Source of the DNA: Bradyrhizobium diazoefficiens
GTDB taxonomy: Bacteria; Pseudomonadota; Alphaproteobacteria; Rhizobiales; Xanthobacteraceae
NCBI RefSeq assembly: GCF_018131015.1
Contig: NZ_JAFCJJ010000009.1
Location: forward strand, 1 to 64,000
Direction: 5' to 3'
DNA length: 64,000 nucleotides
Positions 17,388 to 27,617 of this stretch are shown here, in pieces (the stretch's first letter is position 1; the number at the start of each line of letters is the position of its first letter). The position numbers and the translations under genes are program-made. The notes under the pieces are model-generated. The model made no database searches and was not told where the DNA came from. It worked only from the letters and a program-made list of their open reading frames with translations.

Positions 17388-17774
17388 ATGCGTTATGGCC
17401 TATTGATCGCGGGCGCACTGCTGATTGCTGCACCTGCACAAGCCGACGACCACACACGCTCGAAGTACGTGACGATGGTTCTGCAGGCCTTCGCGGCCAA
17501 GGTCGAATGCCCGAACACGGACGTCGTCTACCAGGATCTGGTGCAGAAGGCGCAGCAGATGCAGCTGCCCGACGGCACCACCGAGCAGGTGCGCAAGGCG
17601 ATCGCCTACATGCACACGGGCGGCAAGATGGGCGAGAAGCAGGCCGACGACATCATGGCGGAGGTCGCCGTGGCGACCCAGACGACCGACCTCGATCAGC
17701 GCCGGCTCGGCATGAGCACCTGGTGCGAAAAGCAGAAGGCCAGCCTCTCCGACCTGATCCGCAGCAAGAGCTAG
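17388..17774 (+). CDS. Small exported protein, function unknown
   Basis: A 128-residue protein with a signal peptide (residues 1-19, cleavage after AQA) and a mostly helical mature part holding two cysteines (VECPNTD and STWCEKQ). Codon use fits the neighbours. No family recognised. It is followed 100 bases later by another small exported protein gene on the same strand. Confidence 0.65.
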   Translation: MRYGLLIAGALLIAAPAQADDHTRSKYVTMVLQAFAAKVECPNTDVVYQDLVQKAQQMQLPDGTTEQVRKAIAYMHTGGKMGEKQADDIMAEVAVATQTTDLDQRRLGMSTWCEKQKASLSDLIRSKS

Positions 17775-17874
17775 CCGGAGCGCCGTTAAGCACGCTGCAA
17801 CGGAACTGGGCTGCCGGCCTATAATCGTCACATTCCTCGCCAGCATGCGGGTTTCTTCGACCTGGAGAAACCCG

Positions 17875-18114
17875 ATGCGGATCATTCTCTCCGTTGTTGC
17901 CGCCGTGCTCGTGGCGTCGGCGGCGCCGGCGCTCGCCAAAAATTCCGATGCCCAGAAGGGCGACGACAAGTCGGCCGCCTCATCCTGCAGCGCCTATCAG
18001 CAGGCGCCGGACGGATCGTGGGAGGCGCTGCCCTGCAAGGAAACCGGCGAGCGCGCACAGCCGCAGACTCAGCACAAGCCGCCCGCGCACGGCGCCGATC
18101 ACGGCGAGCGCTGA
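17875..18114 (+). CDS. Small exported protein, function unknown
   Basis: A 79-residue product. The signal peptide is MRIILSVVAAVLVASAAPALA. The mature part is hydrophilic with two cysteines (SSCSAYQ and LPCKET) and a His/Pro/Gln-rich end. GGAG lies before the ATG at 17875. Nothing in it suggests an enzyme. Confidence 0.6.
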   Translation: MRIILSVVAAVLVASAAPALAKNSDAQKGDDKSAASSCSAYQQAPDGSWEALPCKETGERAQPQTQHKPPAHGADHGER

Positions 18115-18202
18115 GCCGCGCTGTTTCGCCCACGGAACCGGCAGGTTCCGGCCGCGTTGACCGGACGCCTTGCCGCGCTGCCCGCGCCCGCTAAGATGGC
18201 GC

Positions 18203-20365
18203 GTGGGCCCGGCCGAGGAGCCGCCCCTGGAAACGCCAACCCCGCGAGCGCTTGTGGATTCGATCGAGTTGGAGGACCTCCAAGCCCGTCTGAAGGCGCT
18301 CGAGGCGGAGAACGCGCGTCTCAAGGCGCTCGGGGTCGCCGTCGTCACCGAGCGGCAGAAGGCGGAGACCGCGCTCGCCGAGAGCGAGGAGCGCTACCGC
18401 ACCCTGTTCAACTCGATCGACGAAGGCTTTTGCATCATCGAGTTTTTCGACGGTCCGCACGGTCCGCTCAGCGACTATATCCATGTCGAGGCCAATCCGG
18501 CCTATACCCAGCATGCCGGCATCCCGAACGTGGTCGGCCAGAAGGTCCGGGAGATGGTGCCGGACGAGGCCGACGGCTGGGTCGAGCTCTATGGCGGCGT
18601 GCTCAGGACCGGCGTGCCGATCCGCTTCGAGCGCGAGCTGGTCGCCACCGGCCGCCACCTCGAGCTCGCCGCCTTCCGCGTCGAGCCGGCCAGCCGCCTG
18701 CAGGTCGCCGTGCTGTTCCAGGACATCACCTCGCGCAAGCGCGCCGAGCGGGAGCTGCAGCATCTCAATGAGACGCTGGAGGCGCGCGTGGTCGCAGCCG
18801 TTGCCGAACGCAACGTGTTTGCCGACCTCGTCGAGGGCACCGACGCCTTCGTCCAGGTCGTTGCCCCCGACTTCCGCTGGCTCGCCATCAATGGCGCCTC
18901 GGCAAGGGAATTTCACCGCATCTACGGCATCTTGCCAAAGGTCGGTGACAACATGCTTGAGCTGCTTGAAGATCAACCCGAGCACCGCGAGGCCATCCAG
19001 GCGGTCTGGTCGAGGGCGCTGGCCGGCGAGGCCTTCGTGGAGACCGCCGAGTTCGGCGAGGTGGGGCGGGCCCGGCGCTTCTACGAGATGCGCTTCAACA
19101 GCCTGCGTGATGGAGAAGGCCGGCTGCTCGGTGCCTACCAGTTCTCCTACGACGTCACCGATCGCCTGAGGGAGCAGGCGCGTCTGCGCGAGGCCGAGGA
19201 GGCGCTGCGCCAGTCGCAGAAGATGGAGGCGGTCGGCCAGCTCACCGGCGGCATCGCCCACGACTTCAACAATCTCCTCACCGGCATCATCGGCTCGCTG
19301 GAATTGCTGCAGACCCGGCTTGGCCAGGGCCGCCTCAACGAGATCGACCGCTACGTGACCGCGGCGCAGGGTGCCGCCAGGCGCGCCGCCGCGCTGACGC
19401 ACCGCCTGCTCGCCTTCTCGCGCCGGCAGACACTCGATCCGAGGCCGACCGACCTGAATCGGCTGGTGATGGGGATGGAGGAGCTGATCCGCCGCACCGT
19501 GGGTCCCGAGATCGCGCTGGAAGTGGTCACCGCCGGCGGATTGTGGGCGACGCTGATCGATGCCTCCCAGCTCGAAAACGCCCTGCTCAACCTCTGCATC
19601 AACGCCCGCGACGCCATGCCCGGCGGCGGCCGCATCACCATCGAGACCGCCAATCGCTGGCTCGACGAGCACGGCGCCGGCGAGCGCGACCTGTCGCCCG
19701 GACAATATGTCTCGCTGTGCGTCACCGACACCGGCACCGGCATGACGCCAGGGGTGATCGAGCGCGCTTTCGACCCCTTCTTCACCACCAAGCCGATCGG
19801 CCAGGGCACCGGCCTCGGCCTCTCCATGGTCTATGGCTTCGTGCGCCAGTCCGGAGGCCAGGTCCGGATCTATTCCGAGGTCGGCCAGGGCACCACCATG
19901 TGCCTCTATCTGCCGCGGCACTATGGCAAGGATTCGGACAAGCCGCCGGTCACGCCAGCCAGGGCAAGTCTGCGTCCCCAGGCCAGCCACACCATCCTGG
20001 TCGTGGACGATGAGCCCTCGATCCGCATGCTGCTGGCGGATGCGCTGGAGGAGATCGGATTCAATGTCGTCGAGGCGCATGACGGCCCGGCCGGGCTGAA
20101 CATCCTGCAATCGGACGATCGCATCGACCTTCTCATCACCGACGTCGGCCTGCCCGGCGGCATGAATGGCCGGCAGCTCGCGGATGCCGCGCGCACCACC
20201 ATCCCCGCGCTGAAGGTGTTGTTCATCACCGGCTATGCGGAGAATGCCATCATCAGCAGTGGCCAGCTCGCGCCGGGCATGCAGGTGCTGACCAAGCCGT
20301 TTGCGGTCGAGTCGCTGACGGCTCGCGTGCTCGACATGATCAGGGACGGAACCGGCCCGGGCTGA
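18203..20365 (+). CDS. Hybrid sensor histidine kinase with two PAS domains and a receiver
   Basis: A soluble protein of about 720 residues. Order: a short coiled coil, PAS 1 ([20 protein letters not shown]), a coiled coil, PAS 2 ([20 protein letters not shown]), HisKA with the phospho-acceptor His in [13 protein letters not shown] (near residue 353), HATPase ([30 protein letters not shown]), and a C-terminal receiver with the phospho-acceptor Asp in [11 protein letters not shown]. The lack of a membrane segment means it senses a cytoplasmic cue through PAS. The start is uncertain: GTG at 18203 is used, but GTG 18254 is also possible. No response regulator gene is adjacent. Confidence 0.88.
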   Translation: MGPAEEPPLETPTPRALVDSIELEDLQARLKALEAENARLKALGVAVVTERQKAETALAESEERYRTLFNSIDEGFCIIEFFDGPHGPLSDYIHVEANPAYTQHAGIPNVVGQKVREMVPDEADGWVELYGGVLRTGVPIRFERELVATGRHLELAAFRVEPASRLQVAVLFQDITSRKRAERELQHLNETLEARVVAAVAERNVFADLVEGTDAFVQVVAPDFRWLAINGASAREFHRIYGILPKVGDNMLELLEDQPEHREAIQAVWSRALAGEAFVETAEFGEVGRARRFYEMRFNSLRDGEGRLLGAYQFSYDVTDRLREQARLREAEEALRQSQKMEAVGQLTGGIAHDFNNLLTGIIGSLELLQTRLGQGRLNEIDRYVTAAQGAARRAAALTHRLLAFSRRQTLDPRPTDLNRLVMGMEELIRRTVGPEIALEVVTAGGLWATLIDASQLENALLNLCINARDAMPGGGRITIETANRWLDEHGAGERDLSPGQYVSLCVTDTGTGMTPGVIERAFDPFFTTKPIGQGTGLGLSMVYGFVRQSGGQVRIYSEVGQGTTMCLYLPRHYGKDSDKPPVTPARASLRPQASHTILVVDDEPSIRMLLADALEEIGFNVVEAHDGPAGLNILQSDDRIDLLITDVGLPGGMNGRQLADAARTTIPALKVLFITGYAENAIISSGQLAPGMQVLTKPFAVESLTARVLDMIRDGTGPG

Positions 20366-20386
20366 TAAGCCCGTCCAGGCAAAAAC

Positions 20387-20572
20387 TCAGCTCTGGTGCG
20401 GACCGCGCATGATCTTCATGGCGTCCGCAATGTGGCGCCACTCCTTGGCCTCCTCCGCATCGCCGCGGCCCTCGCAGGCCTGGGCCTGTTCGGCGGCCTT
20501 CGCGATCGCAGCGAAACCATGCTGTTCCAGCATCTGCCGGGCGACAGTGTGAACCTGGACCTCGGACATCAT
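20387..20572 (-). CDS. Small hypothetical protein (61 aa)
   Basis: A 61-residue helical protein starting with two Mets after GGAG (MMSEVQVHTVARQMLEQHG). It is Ala/Glu rich with one Cys and ends MKIMRGPHQS. It converges on the histidine kinase gene. Function unknown. Confidence 0.6.
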   Translation of the reverse strand: MMSEVQVHTVARQMLEQHGFAAIAKAAEQAQACEGRGDAEEAKEWRHIADAMKIMRGPHQS

Positions 20573-20744
20573 GGGCGCTCTCCGGTTTAACGAGACCGCA
20601 GGGTGGAGCATCGCTCGATCATCCCGGCGGGTCCTCGACAACGATGGAACCCGCTCGCGCGTTCCCTTTGCGCATATGACAAGGCAGCCCGCCATTACCG
20701 GCGGACTGCCTGTCACCTACTCCAAAATCTGACGGCCGGATTCC

Positions 20745-21026
20745 CTACCCGACCGCTACCCGTTTTCGCTCGATATCATTGGGTACCTCGATATCGACCT
20801 CGAGCGTCGACACCTCGTCGCCGCGCTCGAGCCGCACGATCACCTTGGTCGGGTCCAGCGCGACATGCCTGGAGACGACCGCGAGAATTTCCTCACGCAG
20901 CACGCCCAGCAGATCGGGTTGGCCACGCAGTCCGCGCTCATGGGCAAGCAAAATCTGCAGCCGCTCACGTGCGACCGGTGCAGAGGCCTTGTTGCCGCGG
21001 AGAAGCCGAAGCAGACCCATGCTCAT
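20745..21026 (-). CDS. minE: Cell division topological specificity factor MinE
   Basis: A 93-residue MinE. N-terminal helix [22 protein letters not shown] contains the MinD-interacting and membrane-binding region ([12 protein letters not shown]), and the C-terminal part is the dimerisation domain ([30 protein letters not shown]). It stimulates MinD ATPase and drives Min oscillation. Its ATG overlaps the minD stop in an ATGA, so the two are translationally coupled. GGAGGG precedes the start. Confidence 0.96.
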   Translation of the reverse strand: MSMGLLRLLRGNKASAPVARERLQILLAHERGLRGQPDLLGVLREEILAVVSRHVALDPTKVIVRLERGDEVSTLEVDIEVPNDIERKRVAVG

Positions 21027-21844
21027 GCAGCCCTCCTTCGCAGCAGGCGATCCATCAGGCCCTTGCGCTCGACCGGCACCTGCATGGCGACGGTCTCGCC
21101 GCACAGGCGACGCGCCGCATCGGTATAGGCCCGTGCTGGCGCGCCTTCGGTGTTCGACAGCGTCACCGGCGTGCCGACATTGGAGGCGCGCAGCACGTCC
21201 TGGCTCTCCGGGATGATGCCGAGCAAGGGCGTCGCCAGGATTTCGAGGATGTCCTCGATGGTCAGCATCTCGCCGCGCGCGGCGCGCGAGGGATCGTAGC
21301 GGGTGATGAGAATGTGCTTCTCGACGCGCTCGCCCTTCTCCGCCCGCACCGTCTTGGAATCGAGCATGCCGATGATGCGATCGGAATCGCGCACCGAGGA
21401 GACTTCCGGATTGGTGACGATGACGGCTTCGTCGGCAAAGCGCATCGCCATCGAGGCGCCGCGCTCGATGCCGGCCGGGCTGTCGCAGATCACCCAGTCG
21501 AAGCGCGCGCGCAGCTCGTCGATGACCTTGCCGACACCCTCTTCCGTCAGTGCGTCCTTGTCGCGGGTCTGCGAGGCCGGCAGCAGCCATAGATTCTCCA
21601 GCCGCTTGTCCTTGATCAGCGCCTGCGGCAGCTTGGCCACGCCCTGCACCACGTTGATGAGGTCGAACACGACCCGGCGCTCGGCGCCCATGATGAGGTC
21701 AAGGTTACGCAGGCCGACGTCGAAATCGACGACGACGACCTTGTCGCCGCGCTGCGCGAGCGCAGCCCCCAGCGCGGCGGTCGTCGTGGTCTTGCCGACA
21801 CCGCCCTTGCCTGATGTGACGACCAGTACTTTGGCCATTTGCAA
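21023..21844 (-). CDS. minD: Septum site-determining ATPase MinD
   Basis: A 273-residue ParA/MinD ATPase. The deviant Walker [18 protein letters not shown] is near residue 12, followed by [19 protein letters not shown] and Walker B-like [13 protein letters not shown]. The C-terminal amphipathic membrane-targeting helix is visible ([14 protein letters not shown]). It recruits MinC to the membrane and is cycled by MinE. It lies between minC (16-base gap) and minE (4-base overlap). Confidence 0.97.
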   Translation of the reverse strand: MQMAKVLVVTSGKGGVGKTTTTAALGAALAQRGDKVVVVDFDVGLRNLDLIMGAERRVVFDLINVVQGVAKLPQALIKDKRLENLWLLPASQTRDKDALTEEGVGKVIDELRARFDWVICDSPAGIERGASMAMRFADEAVIVTNPEVSSVRDSDRIIGMLDSKTVRAEKGERVEKHILITRYDPSRAARGEMLTIEDILEILATPLLGIIPESQDVLRASNVGTPVTLSNTEGAPARAYTDAARRLCGETVAMQVPVERKGLMDRLLRRRAA

Positions 21845-21860
21845 TTTCCTCCTTAGCTGG

Positions 21861-22559
21861 TCAGTTCAGCGCTGTAATTCGCATGCTGCTGCCTTGCAGC
21901 CAGGCCTGGGCCGGCCGTCCGCGCAAGGCTTCGTCGATATCGTCCGCGGTCTGGTAAAATCCATCGATTGCAAGCAGTTCGGCTTCGATCTTCTGGCAAT
22001 AGATGCGCGCGCTGGCGTGACCGTTGACGCCGGCCATGGCGCGGCCGCGCAGCGCGCCATAGATGTGGATGGAGCCGCCGGCCACGACCTCGGCGCCGGA
22101 GCCGACCGAGCCCAGAATGGTGACGTCGCCTTCCGGGAAGATGATGGTCTGGCCGGAACGGACCGGCTGTTCGATCAGCAGCGATGTCGGCTTGGTCGCG
22201 GTCTTCGTGTCCGCCTTCTTCGGCGCGGCCGGCGCGATCGTTGTGTCGCGCCCGCCCGAGAGCAGCGGCGGCATTGCCGGGGTCAGCCGCGCCTCCTCCA
22301 CGCCCTCGACACCGAGCACGCGGATGTTGCGGTCTCCAAGGCTCGCGAGCAGATGGCTGATGCCGGACTGGCTGAGATCGACCGACGACAGGTCGACCAC
22401 CACCGGGCGGCCAACGAAGAAGCCCGGCGAGCGCGCGATCGTGGCGTCGATCTCCTGCAGCCAGTCCTGGATCGGGACCGTCGGCACGAACACGAAAGCG
22501 ACGTAGGAGCGCCCGCGCAGGCGCACCAATTGGCGTTGGGGTTTTGCTGCAGCCTCCAT
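21861..22559 (-). CDS. minC: Septum site-determining protein MinC
   Basis: A 232-residue FtsZ-assembly inhibitor. The N-terminal domain (to about residue 105) is followed by a Lys/Thr-rich linker and the C-terminal beta-helix domain with SGQTIIFPEGDVTILGSVGSG, AEVVAGGSIHIYG and the GRAMAGVNG turn that binds MinD. ATG at 22559 is used; a GTG one codon earlier is equivalent. First gene of minCDE. Confidence 0.95.
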   Translation of the reverse strand: MEAAAKPQRQLVRLRGRSYVAFVFVPTVPIQDWLQEIDATIARSPGFFVGRPVVVDLSSVDLSQSGISHLLASLGDRNIRVLGVEGVEEARLTPAMPPLLSGGRDTTIAPAAPKKADTKTATKPTSLLIEQPVRSGQTIIFPEGDVTILGSVGSGAEVVAGGSIHIYGALRGRAMAGVNGHASARIYCQKIEAELLAIDGFYQTADDIDEALRGRPAQAWLQGSSMRITALN

Positions 22560-22771
22560 CACGGCCGACTCGTTCCCTGTTATTGAATGGTTAACGATGC
22601 AGCGAACATGGTTAACGGCCGGTTAATTTCGGGGCGGGGTTGAGGTTGCAGTCCCCACAGCCGGGGATTGCAGAAGGGATGCGGTTTCGCTACGATATGT
22701 AGCGGTACGGTTTGTCGCGAAGCGCGGGCCGCAGCCGCGAACCGAACCTCCAAATCGTCGCGAGCCCGAAC

Positions 22772-24514
22772 ATGCCTGATCAGCCTGCCGTGAGCTCTCT
22801 GGGCGAGGTGATCCCCGACCTCGATGCCCTCGCCGCCGAGGCGATGACGGAGTGGAAGGTGCCCGGCGTTGCGATTGCCGTGGTCCGCAACGGCGAGACC
22901 GCCCTGCTCAAGGCTTACGGGCAGCGCGACGCCGAAGCCGGATTGCCGGCGACGACCGAAACCCAGTTTCTCATCTGCTCCATCACGAAAACCTTCACGG
23001 CCACCGGGCTTGCGATGCTGGTCGACGAGGGGCGTCTCGACTGGACCAAACCGGTTCGCGACTACATCCCGGAATTCCGGCTGCACGACGCCGTCGCGAC
23101 CGACCGGATCACCGTGCGCGACCTGCTGTGTCACCACAGCGGCCTGCCCCGGCATGACTGGATCTGGATGCCCGGCGACCTCTCGTCCGCGGAGATGCTG
23201 GCCGCGATGCGCCACATCGAGCCGAGCCGCGACGTGCGAACCATGTTCCAGTACAGCAATCTCGGCTTCCACGCGGCAAGCGTCGTGGCGGAGAGGATCA
23301 CCGGCCAGAGCTGGGCGGATTTCACCCGCACGCGGATCATCGAACCGCTGAAAATGTCGGCGACATTCGATGTCGAGCACCTGGCGGCCGCGCCGGACGC
23401 GGCCGTTCCCTATATCGTCCATCGCGACCAGCGCCAGCGAACCAAACCATGGCCGATCCGCGCGACCGCCGCCGGAGGCATCAACACCTCGGTCGCCGCC
23501 ATCGCCAACTGGATGAAATTCCTGCTGGCGGAGGGCGAATTCGAAAACCGGCGGCTGCTCTCGAGCGCCCTGGTCCGCGAGATGCAGACGCCGCGCGTTC
23601 ACTCCGCTGCGCCGGAGTTCGAGTTCGGGCATTCCCATTATTGCCTGGGGTTCAACACCACCACCTATCGCGGCGAGCGGATCGTCGGCCATTCCGGCGG
23701 CTGGCTCGGCTGGAGCACCTTGATGCGGCTGATGCCCGACAGGAAACTCGGCATCGCGGCCTTCTGCAATCTCGGCGGGGCGCCCGTCCCTGCCATTCTG
23801 ATCAACTATCTGGCCGACCGGATCTGCGGCAAGGAGCCCGTTTCCTGGCTTCCGCGCCTGCGCGACCTTCGCCGCAAGGCACTGGCCCAGCAAGGCGCCG
23901 ACGAAGAGACCCGCAAGGCCGCGGCGAAGAAGAACGCGCCGCCCGGCCATGACCTCTCAGACTATGCCGGCAGCTACGACCACCCCGCCTATGGCCGCAT
24001 GACCATCACCCGGACCGGCGACGGGCTGCACTGGGACTGGCGCAGTTTGTCCACGCCGCTTTCGCACCGGCACTACGAGACCTTCGATGTCGCGGAGCTT
24101 CCCTACGACCTGAACCCCGACCGGCTCGCGATTTCATTCAACACCGATCGCGATGGCAATGTCGTGAGCCTGTCTGCGCAGCTCGAAGTCATGGTGCCGG
24201 ACATAATCTTCGTCCGCGCACCCGGCGGCGACTGCATGGACGCCGAATTCCGCAAGGCCTGCGCCGGCCGGTGGCAGCACGGGTCCACCGTCCACGTGGT
24301 CTCGCTGCTGGCCGACGGGCAGTTGACGCTCAAGTCGGACCTCCAGCCGCTGTACCATCTGCGCCCCTACCAGGGCGGCATCTTCGCCATCGTCGAGCTC
24401 GAAGGATTTCGCGTGGAGTTTCGCCGCGGCGCGAGCGGTTCAGTCGACGAACTCGTGTTTCATCAGCCCAACGGCACCTTCATCGCGCACCGGATCGCGG
24501 CAGCGCCGGAGTAG
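22772..24514 (+). CDS. Serine hydrolase, class C beta-lactamase family
   Basis: A 580-residue protein. The N-terminal 380 residues are a class C beta-lactamase/penicillin-binding fold: SITK (catalytic Ser-x-x-Lys) near residue 73, YSN (Tyr-x-Asn) near residue 165, and HSGG near residue 308. The C-terminal 150 residues resemble the DUF3471-type beta domain found behind such hydrolases. There is no signal peptide, so it is probably cytoplasmic and an esterase or D-peptidase rather than a resistance enzyme. Start at 22772 is the first Met before conserved sequence. Confidence 0.88.
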   Translation: MPDQPAVSSLGEVIPDLDALAAEAMTEWKVPGVAIAVVRNGETALLKAYGQRDAEAGLPATTETQFLICSITKTFTATGLAMLVDEGRLDWTKPVRDYIPEFRLHDAVATDRITVRDLLCHHSGLPRHDWIWMPGDLSSAEMLAAMRHIEPSRDVRTMFQYSNLGFHAASVVAERITGQSWADFTRTRIIEPLKMSATFDVEHLAAAPDAAVPYIVHRDQRQRTKPWPIRATAAGGINTSVAAIANWMKFLLAEGEFENRRLLSSALVREMQTPRVHSAAPEFEFGHSHYCLGFNTTTYRGERIVGHSGGWLGWSTLMRLMPDRKLGIAAFCNLGGAPVPAILINYLADRICGKEPVSWLPRLRDLRRKALAQQGADEETRKAAAKKNAPPGHDLSDYAGSYDHPAYGRMTITRTGDGLHWDWRSLSTPLSHRHYETFDVAELPYDLNPDRLAISFNTDRDGNVVSLSAQLEVMVPDIIFVRAPGGDCMDAEFRKACAGRWQHGSTVHVVSLLADGQLTLKSDLQPLYHLRPYQGGIFAIVELEGFRVEFRRGASGSVDELVFHQPNGTFIAHRIAAAPE

Positions 24515-24519
24515 ATCTC

Positions 24520-24903
24520 CTACCGCCGCTTCGGCTTGTCGCACAGATTGCCCGATGCCAGCGCCATCATTGCGATCCAGTCGCCGCCGTCCTTGTTGTT
24601 CTCTGGCCGGCCGCCGGTGGCCTGGTCGATGAGGCCAATGACCCGCGCGCGGGCCTGCTCCGGGGCGATCTCCGGCAAACACACCGCCATGCCCTTCTCG
24701 GTCATCTGGCGCTGGATGCGGATGCCGTAGACGAGGCCCTGCAGGTACAGCGCGCACTTCTCGCGCGACGTCTGATCGTTTTTCGAACACATGTCGTAGA
24801 GCACCGTGGTCGGAAACGGCCCCTTGTAATCGGCGACCTCACCGGCAACGGCCGGCGCCACGAAGCCAAACGAGAGACAGAGGATCGCGATCGCCCGAAA
24901 CAT
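24520..24903 (-). CDS. Rap1a/Tai family-like exported protein
   Basis: A 127-residue protein with a signal peptide (residues 1-21, ending AVAG) and the Rap1a/Tai pattern: YDMCSKNDQTSREKCALYLQG, then AVCLPEIAPEQARARVIGLID, then the helical end with a final Cys (LASGNLC). Rap1a and Tai4 proteins neutralise type VI amidase toxins in the periplasm. No toxin or T6SS gene is nearby, so this is either a stand-alone immunity-like protein or one repurposed for another job. AGGAAGG precedes the ATG. Confidence 0.75.
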   Translation of the reverse strand: MFRAIAILCLSFGFVAPAVAGEVADYKGPFPTTVLYDMCSKNDQTSREKCALYLQGLVYGIRIQRQMTEKGMAVCLPEIAPEQARARVIGLIDQATGGRPENNKDGGDWIAMMALASGNLCDKPKRR

Positions 24904-25074
24904 GAATTTTCCTTCCTGCAAGATACGCCCTGGTATGGCCGCGGCGCGCCGATTCTGTCCAAGCCATTCCGGCGTCGCGGTTAACGAGCGCGCGCGGCCC
25001 TGAGCGCAAACCGGATTTTACCGAATGTTATGACTACGTCCCTACTTCCTACAGGCGGGGGAGAACAAAGTCGC

Positions 25075-26427
25075 ATGACAAGGATCACGCAAAATCGGCT
25101 CGGCCGCCTTTGGCGACTGGGCATGGCCGTTATTGGAGTGGTCGCCACAGATCTGGCCAACAGCCCGACTGTGGCCGCGGACACGAGCCCCCTGGTCCAG
25201 CTCCATTTCGACGGAGAGACGAAGGCGTCGATGAAATACCGCGACCTCTCGATCTCGGCCGAGAGCGCGCCGGCCGGCACGGACGCCGACATGAAGGTCG
25301 CGGTCTTCCATCTTCAGTTCGACGATGGACGCCGCCTCGACGTCAAATTCCCGGACGACGAGCCGACCGCCATTCCGAGGGCCGACCTGCGCATCTACGC
25401 GCTCGACCGCTCGACCGCGTTCCCGCAGATCGTGCTTTCCTATTTCTGGAATGGCGCACACTGCTGCACCATGACGAAAATCGTGACCATGGACGGTTCG
25501 AACCAGCCGATCGTCGTCGACGCCCAGACGCTGGACGGAAGCGGCTACGCCTTCGAAGACCTCGATGGCGACGGATCCGTCGAGCTGCTCTCCTTCGACA
25601 ATTCGTTCAACTACGCCTTCGCCTCATACGCGGAGTCGGTTGCCCCGGTGAAGGTCAGCAAGCTGCGCGCCGGCCAGTTGGTCGACGTCACGACTGAGAG
25701 GCCCTATCGCGCAGCGCTGCAGAGGCGGCTCAACGATATCGAGGCGATGGACAAGGATATAAGAAAGTCCAACGGCTATTGGGGCGGATGGGTCGCGGCC
25801 AAGGCGCAGTTGGGACAATTCACCGAAGCCTGGATCGCGATGCTCGCAGCCTATGACCGCAGCTCCGACTGGACGATGCAGGAGTGCGTGGACTACACGC
25901 CGCTCGAAAAATGCCCGAAGGAGAAGGTCCGCAACCTTGCCTTTCCGGAAGCGCTTGCCAAGCACCTTCAGAGAGAAGGCTACATCAAGCTCGGCGACAT
26001 GCGCGAAGCCATCCAGCTGTCCCGATCGCTGCAGAACACCAGGCCTGCGCAACCGCCTGCGCAGCCGCGCCGCGATCCCTCGCTCGAGCTTTGCGTGAAC
26101 GGCGAGGACGTCGTGAGGCGCATCATCATCGGTCAGCTGACGGGCAAGCGGCCGGCCGAAGGACGGGAGTCGCCGGCCGTGACGGTGCGCGACGTCACGC
26201 TCGATGGCACCAACGACAAGATCAACAAGACGACCTGCTCGGCCACCGTCAACGTCGATCTGCGCGCGCTGCTGTCGGAGCTGGCGACCAGGAACGAAAT
26301 GCGTGCTGTGGCGCAGCTCGGCAAGTTCGCAGCCCGCAAGGGCGGCGGCCAGGTCAGCCGCCGCGTCACCTATACGGTGCAGCCCACCGCCGAACCCGGG
26401 CGGATCTGGGTGAATGTCATTCAGTAA
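25075..26427 (+). CDS. Exported protein with EF-hand-like loop, function unknown
   Basis: A 450-residue product with a basic N-terminus and hydrophobic segment (WRLGMAVIGVVATDLA) ending near AAD, so it is probably periplasmic. Residues about 60-190 look beta rich and contain FEDLDGDGSVELLSFDNSF, a calcium-binding DxDGDG loop. A helical middle (AMLAAYDRSSDWTMQEC) and a C-terminal beta domain follow. I recognise no named family. ATG at 25075 is preceded by GGGGGAG. Confidence 0.65.
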   Translation: MTRITQNRLGRLWRLGMAVIGVVATDLANSPTVAADTSPLVQLHFDGETKASMKYRDLSISAESAPAGTDADMKVAVFHLQFDDGRRLDVKFPDDEPTAIPRADLRIYALDRSTAFPQIVLSYFWNGAHCCTMTKIVTMDGSNQPIVVDAQTLDGSGYAFEDLDGDGSVELLSFDNSFNYAFASYAESVAPVKVSKLRAGQLVDVTTERPYRAALQRRLNDIEAMDKDIRKSNGYWGGWVAAKAQLGQFTEAWIAMLAAYDRSSDWTMQECVDYTPLEKCPKEKVRNLAFPEALAKHLQREGYIKLGDMREAIQLSRSLQNTRPAQPPAQPRRDPSLELCVNGEDVVRRIIIGQLTGKRPAEGRESPAVTVRDVTLDGTNDKINKTTCSATVNVDLRALLSELATRNEMRAVAQLGKFAARKGGGQVSRRVTYTVQPTAEPGRIWVNVIQ

Positions 26428-26499
26428 AGAGTGCGGACGAGAACGCGATCAACGCGCTTCTCGCCTCCTCGGCATCCGGCCAAGGTGAAACAGGAAGTC

Positions 26500-27516
26500 C
26501 TACTTCTTCACCTTGCTCGCATCCATCTTGATGGCGGGGTCCAGCATTTTTGTCGTGAACGCCGTCGTGACGTCGAACGGCTTCTCCATGCCGAGATAGG
26601 TCTGCACCAGCTCATAGTCCTTCTTCATCCGCTCGCCGTCGATCCAGCCGAGCGACTTGGTCGTCGTGAACTCGTCCGTCATCAGGTATTTGATGCGCTC
26701 CCACTGGCGTTCCTGGTTCTCCTTGTCGAGCCCGGAAACCTGGTCGAGCAGCGCTTTCAGACATGGCGTAACGTCGGCGACGCAGGCCGCAAATGCCTTC
26801 TGCGAAATGCGCACGAACTCCTCGACGAGCTTCGGGTTCTTCTGCAAGTAAGCGCCGTTGACGATCAGCGAATTGCCGTACGGATTGAGGCCGATGTCCT
26901 TCCAGTTGACGTAGCCGAGATCGGGGCCGAACTCGATCACCTTCAGGTCGTGCTCGTTGTAGAAGTCGCTGATGATGTCGACGGTGTGGCTCTTCAGCGC
27001 CGCGATCTTCGCCGTCGGGCCGACATTGACGAAGCCCACAGAGTCCGGCGCGATGCCTGCGGCCTTGGCAAAGGCCGGCCACATCACGCGCGAGGCATCG
27101 CCGGGCGGGTTGCCGATCTTGTGGCTCGGAAAATCCTTCGCGCCGTTCACGCCGTAGCTTTTCAGCCAGTAGAAGGTCTGGCCGGTGTTGGCGTAGATGC
27201 TCATGAGAGCGACGGTGTCGGCGCCCTTGCTCTTCGCCACCAGCATGGTGGCGAGATCGGCAATGCCGAAGGGCGAGCCGCCGGAGCCGACCTTGGCCGC
27301 GGAGACGCCCGAGCCCTTGCCGACCTCGATGGTCAGGTCGATGCCGGCCTTCTCGTACCAGCCCTGGGCCTTGGCGTAATAGAACGGCGAGTGATCGGCG
27401 GTCGGCGTCCAGTTCAGCATCAGATTGACCGCCTCGCCCGCCTTCGCCGGCGCCGCCGGCCAACCGAGCGTCAGGGCCAGGATCAGGGCCGAGCCAACAG
27501 CCTGCAAACGCTTCAT
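26500..27516 (-). CDS. ABC transporter substrate-binding protein, NMT1/THI5 family
   Basis: A 338-residue periplasmic binding protein with a signal peptide (residues 1-26, ending AKA) and the NMT1/ThiY-type opening (VNLMLNWTPTADHSPFYYAKAQGWYEKAGIDL), then the GIADLATMLVAKSKG ligand-loop region. Family ligands include hydroxymethylpyrimidine, taurine, sulfonates and nitrate; I cannot choose among them. It is divergent from tetR and the permease, and the ATPase lies at the end of that operon, so together they form one importer. GGAGAG precedes the ATG. Confidence 0.88.
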   Translation of the reverse strand: MKRLQAVGSALILALTLGWPAAPAKAGEAVNLMLNWTPTADHSPFYYAKAQGWYEKAGIDLTIEVGKGSGVSAAKVGSGGSPFGIADLATMLVAKSKGADTVALMSIYANTGQTFYWLKSYGVNGAKDFPSHKIGNPPGDASRVMWPAFAKAAGIAPDSVGFVNVGPTAKIAALKSHTVDIISDFYNEHDLKVIEFGPDLGYVNWKDIGLNPYGNSLIVNGAYLQKNPKLVEEFVRISQKAFAACVADVTPCLKALLDQVSGLDKENQERQWERIKYLMTDEFTTTKSLGWIDGERMKKDYELVQTYLGMEKPFDVTTAFTTKMLDPAIKMDASKVKK

Positions 27517-27600
27517 CGCATCTCTCCTCATTGCCCGCGACCCGGCTTGTCGCTCTCCCCATGTGAGGGTACCAATGCAACAAGCCCGCCCGCCAATTGT

Positions 27601-27614
27601 CAACTGTTTGGTTG
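27601..27614. promoter_or_regulatory. Candidate TetR operator upstream of tetR
   Basis: CAACTGTTTGGTTG, an imperfect palindrome immediately before the tetR start and between the divergent substrate-binding gene and tetR. It shares the pattern TCAAC-N4-TGGTTG with a second site at 28267-28280. Suited to autorepression and to control of the divergent gene. Confidence 0.5.
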
Positions 27615-27617
27615 GAA

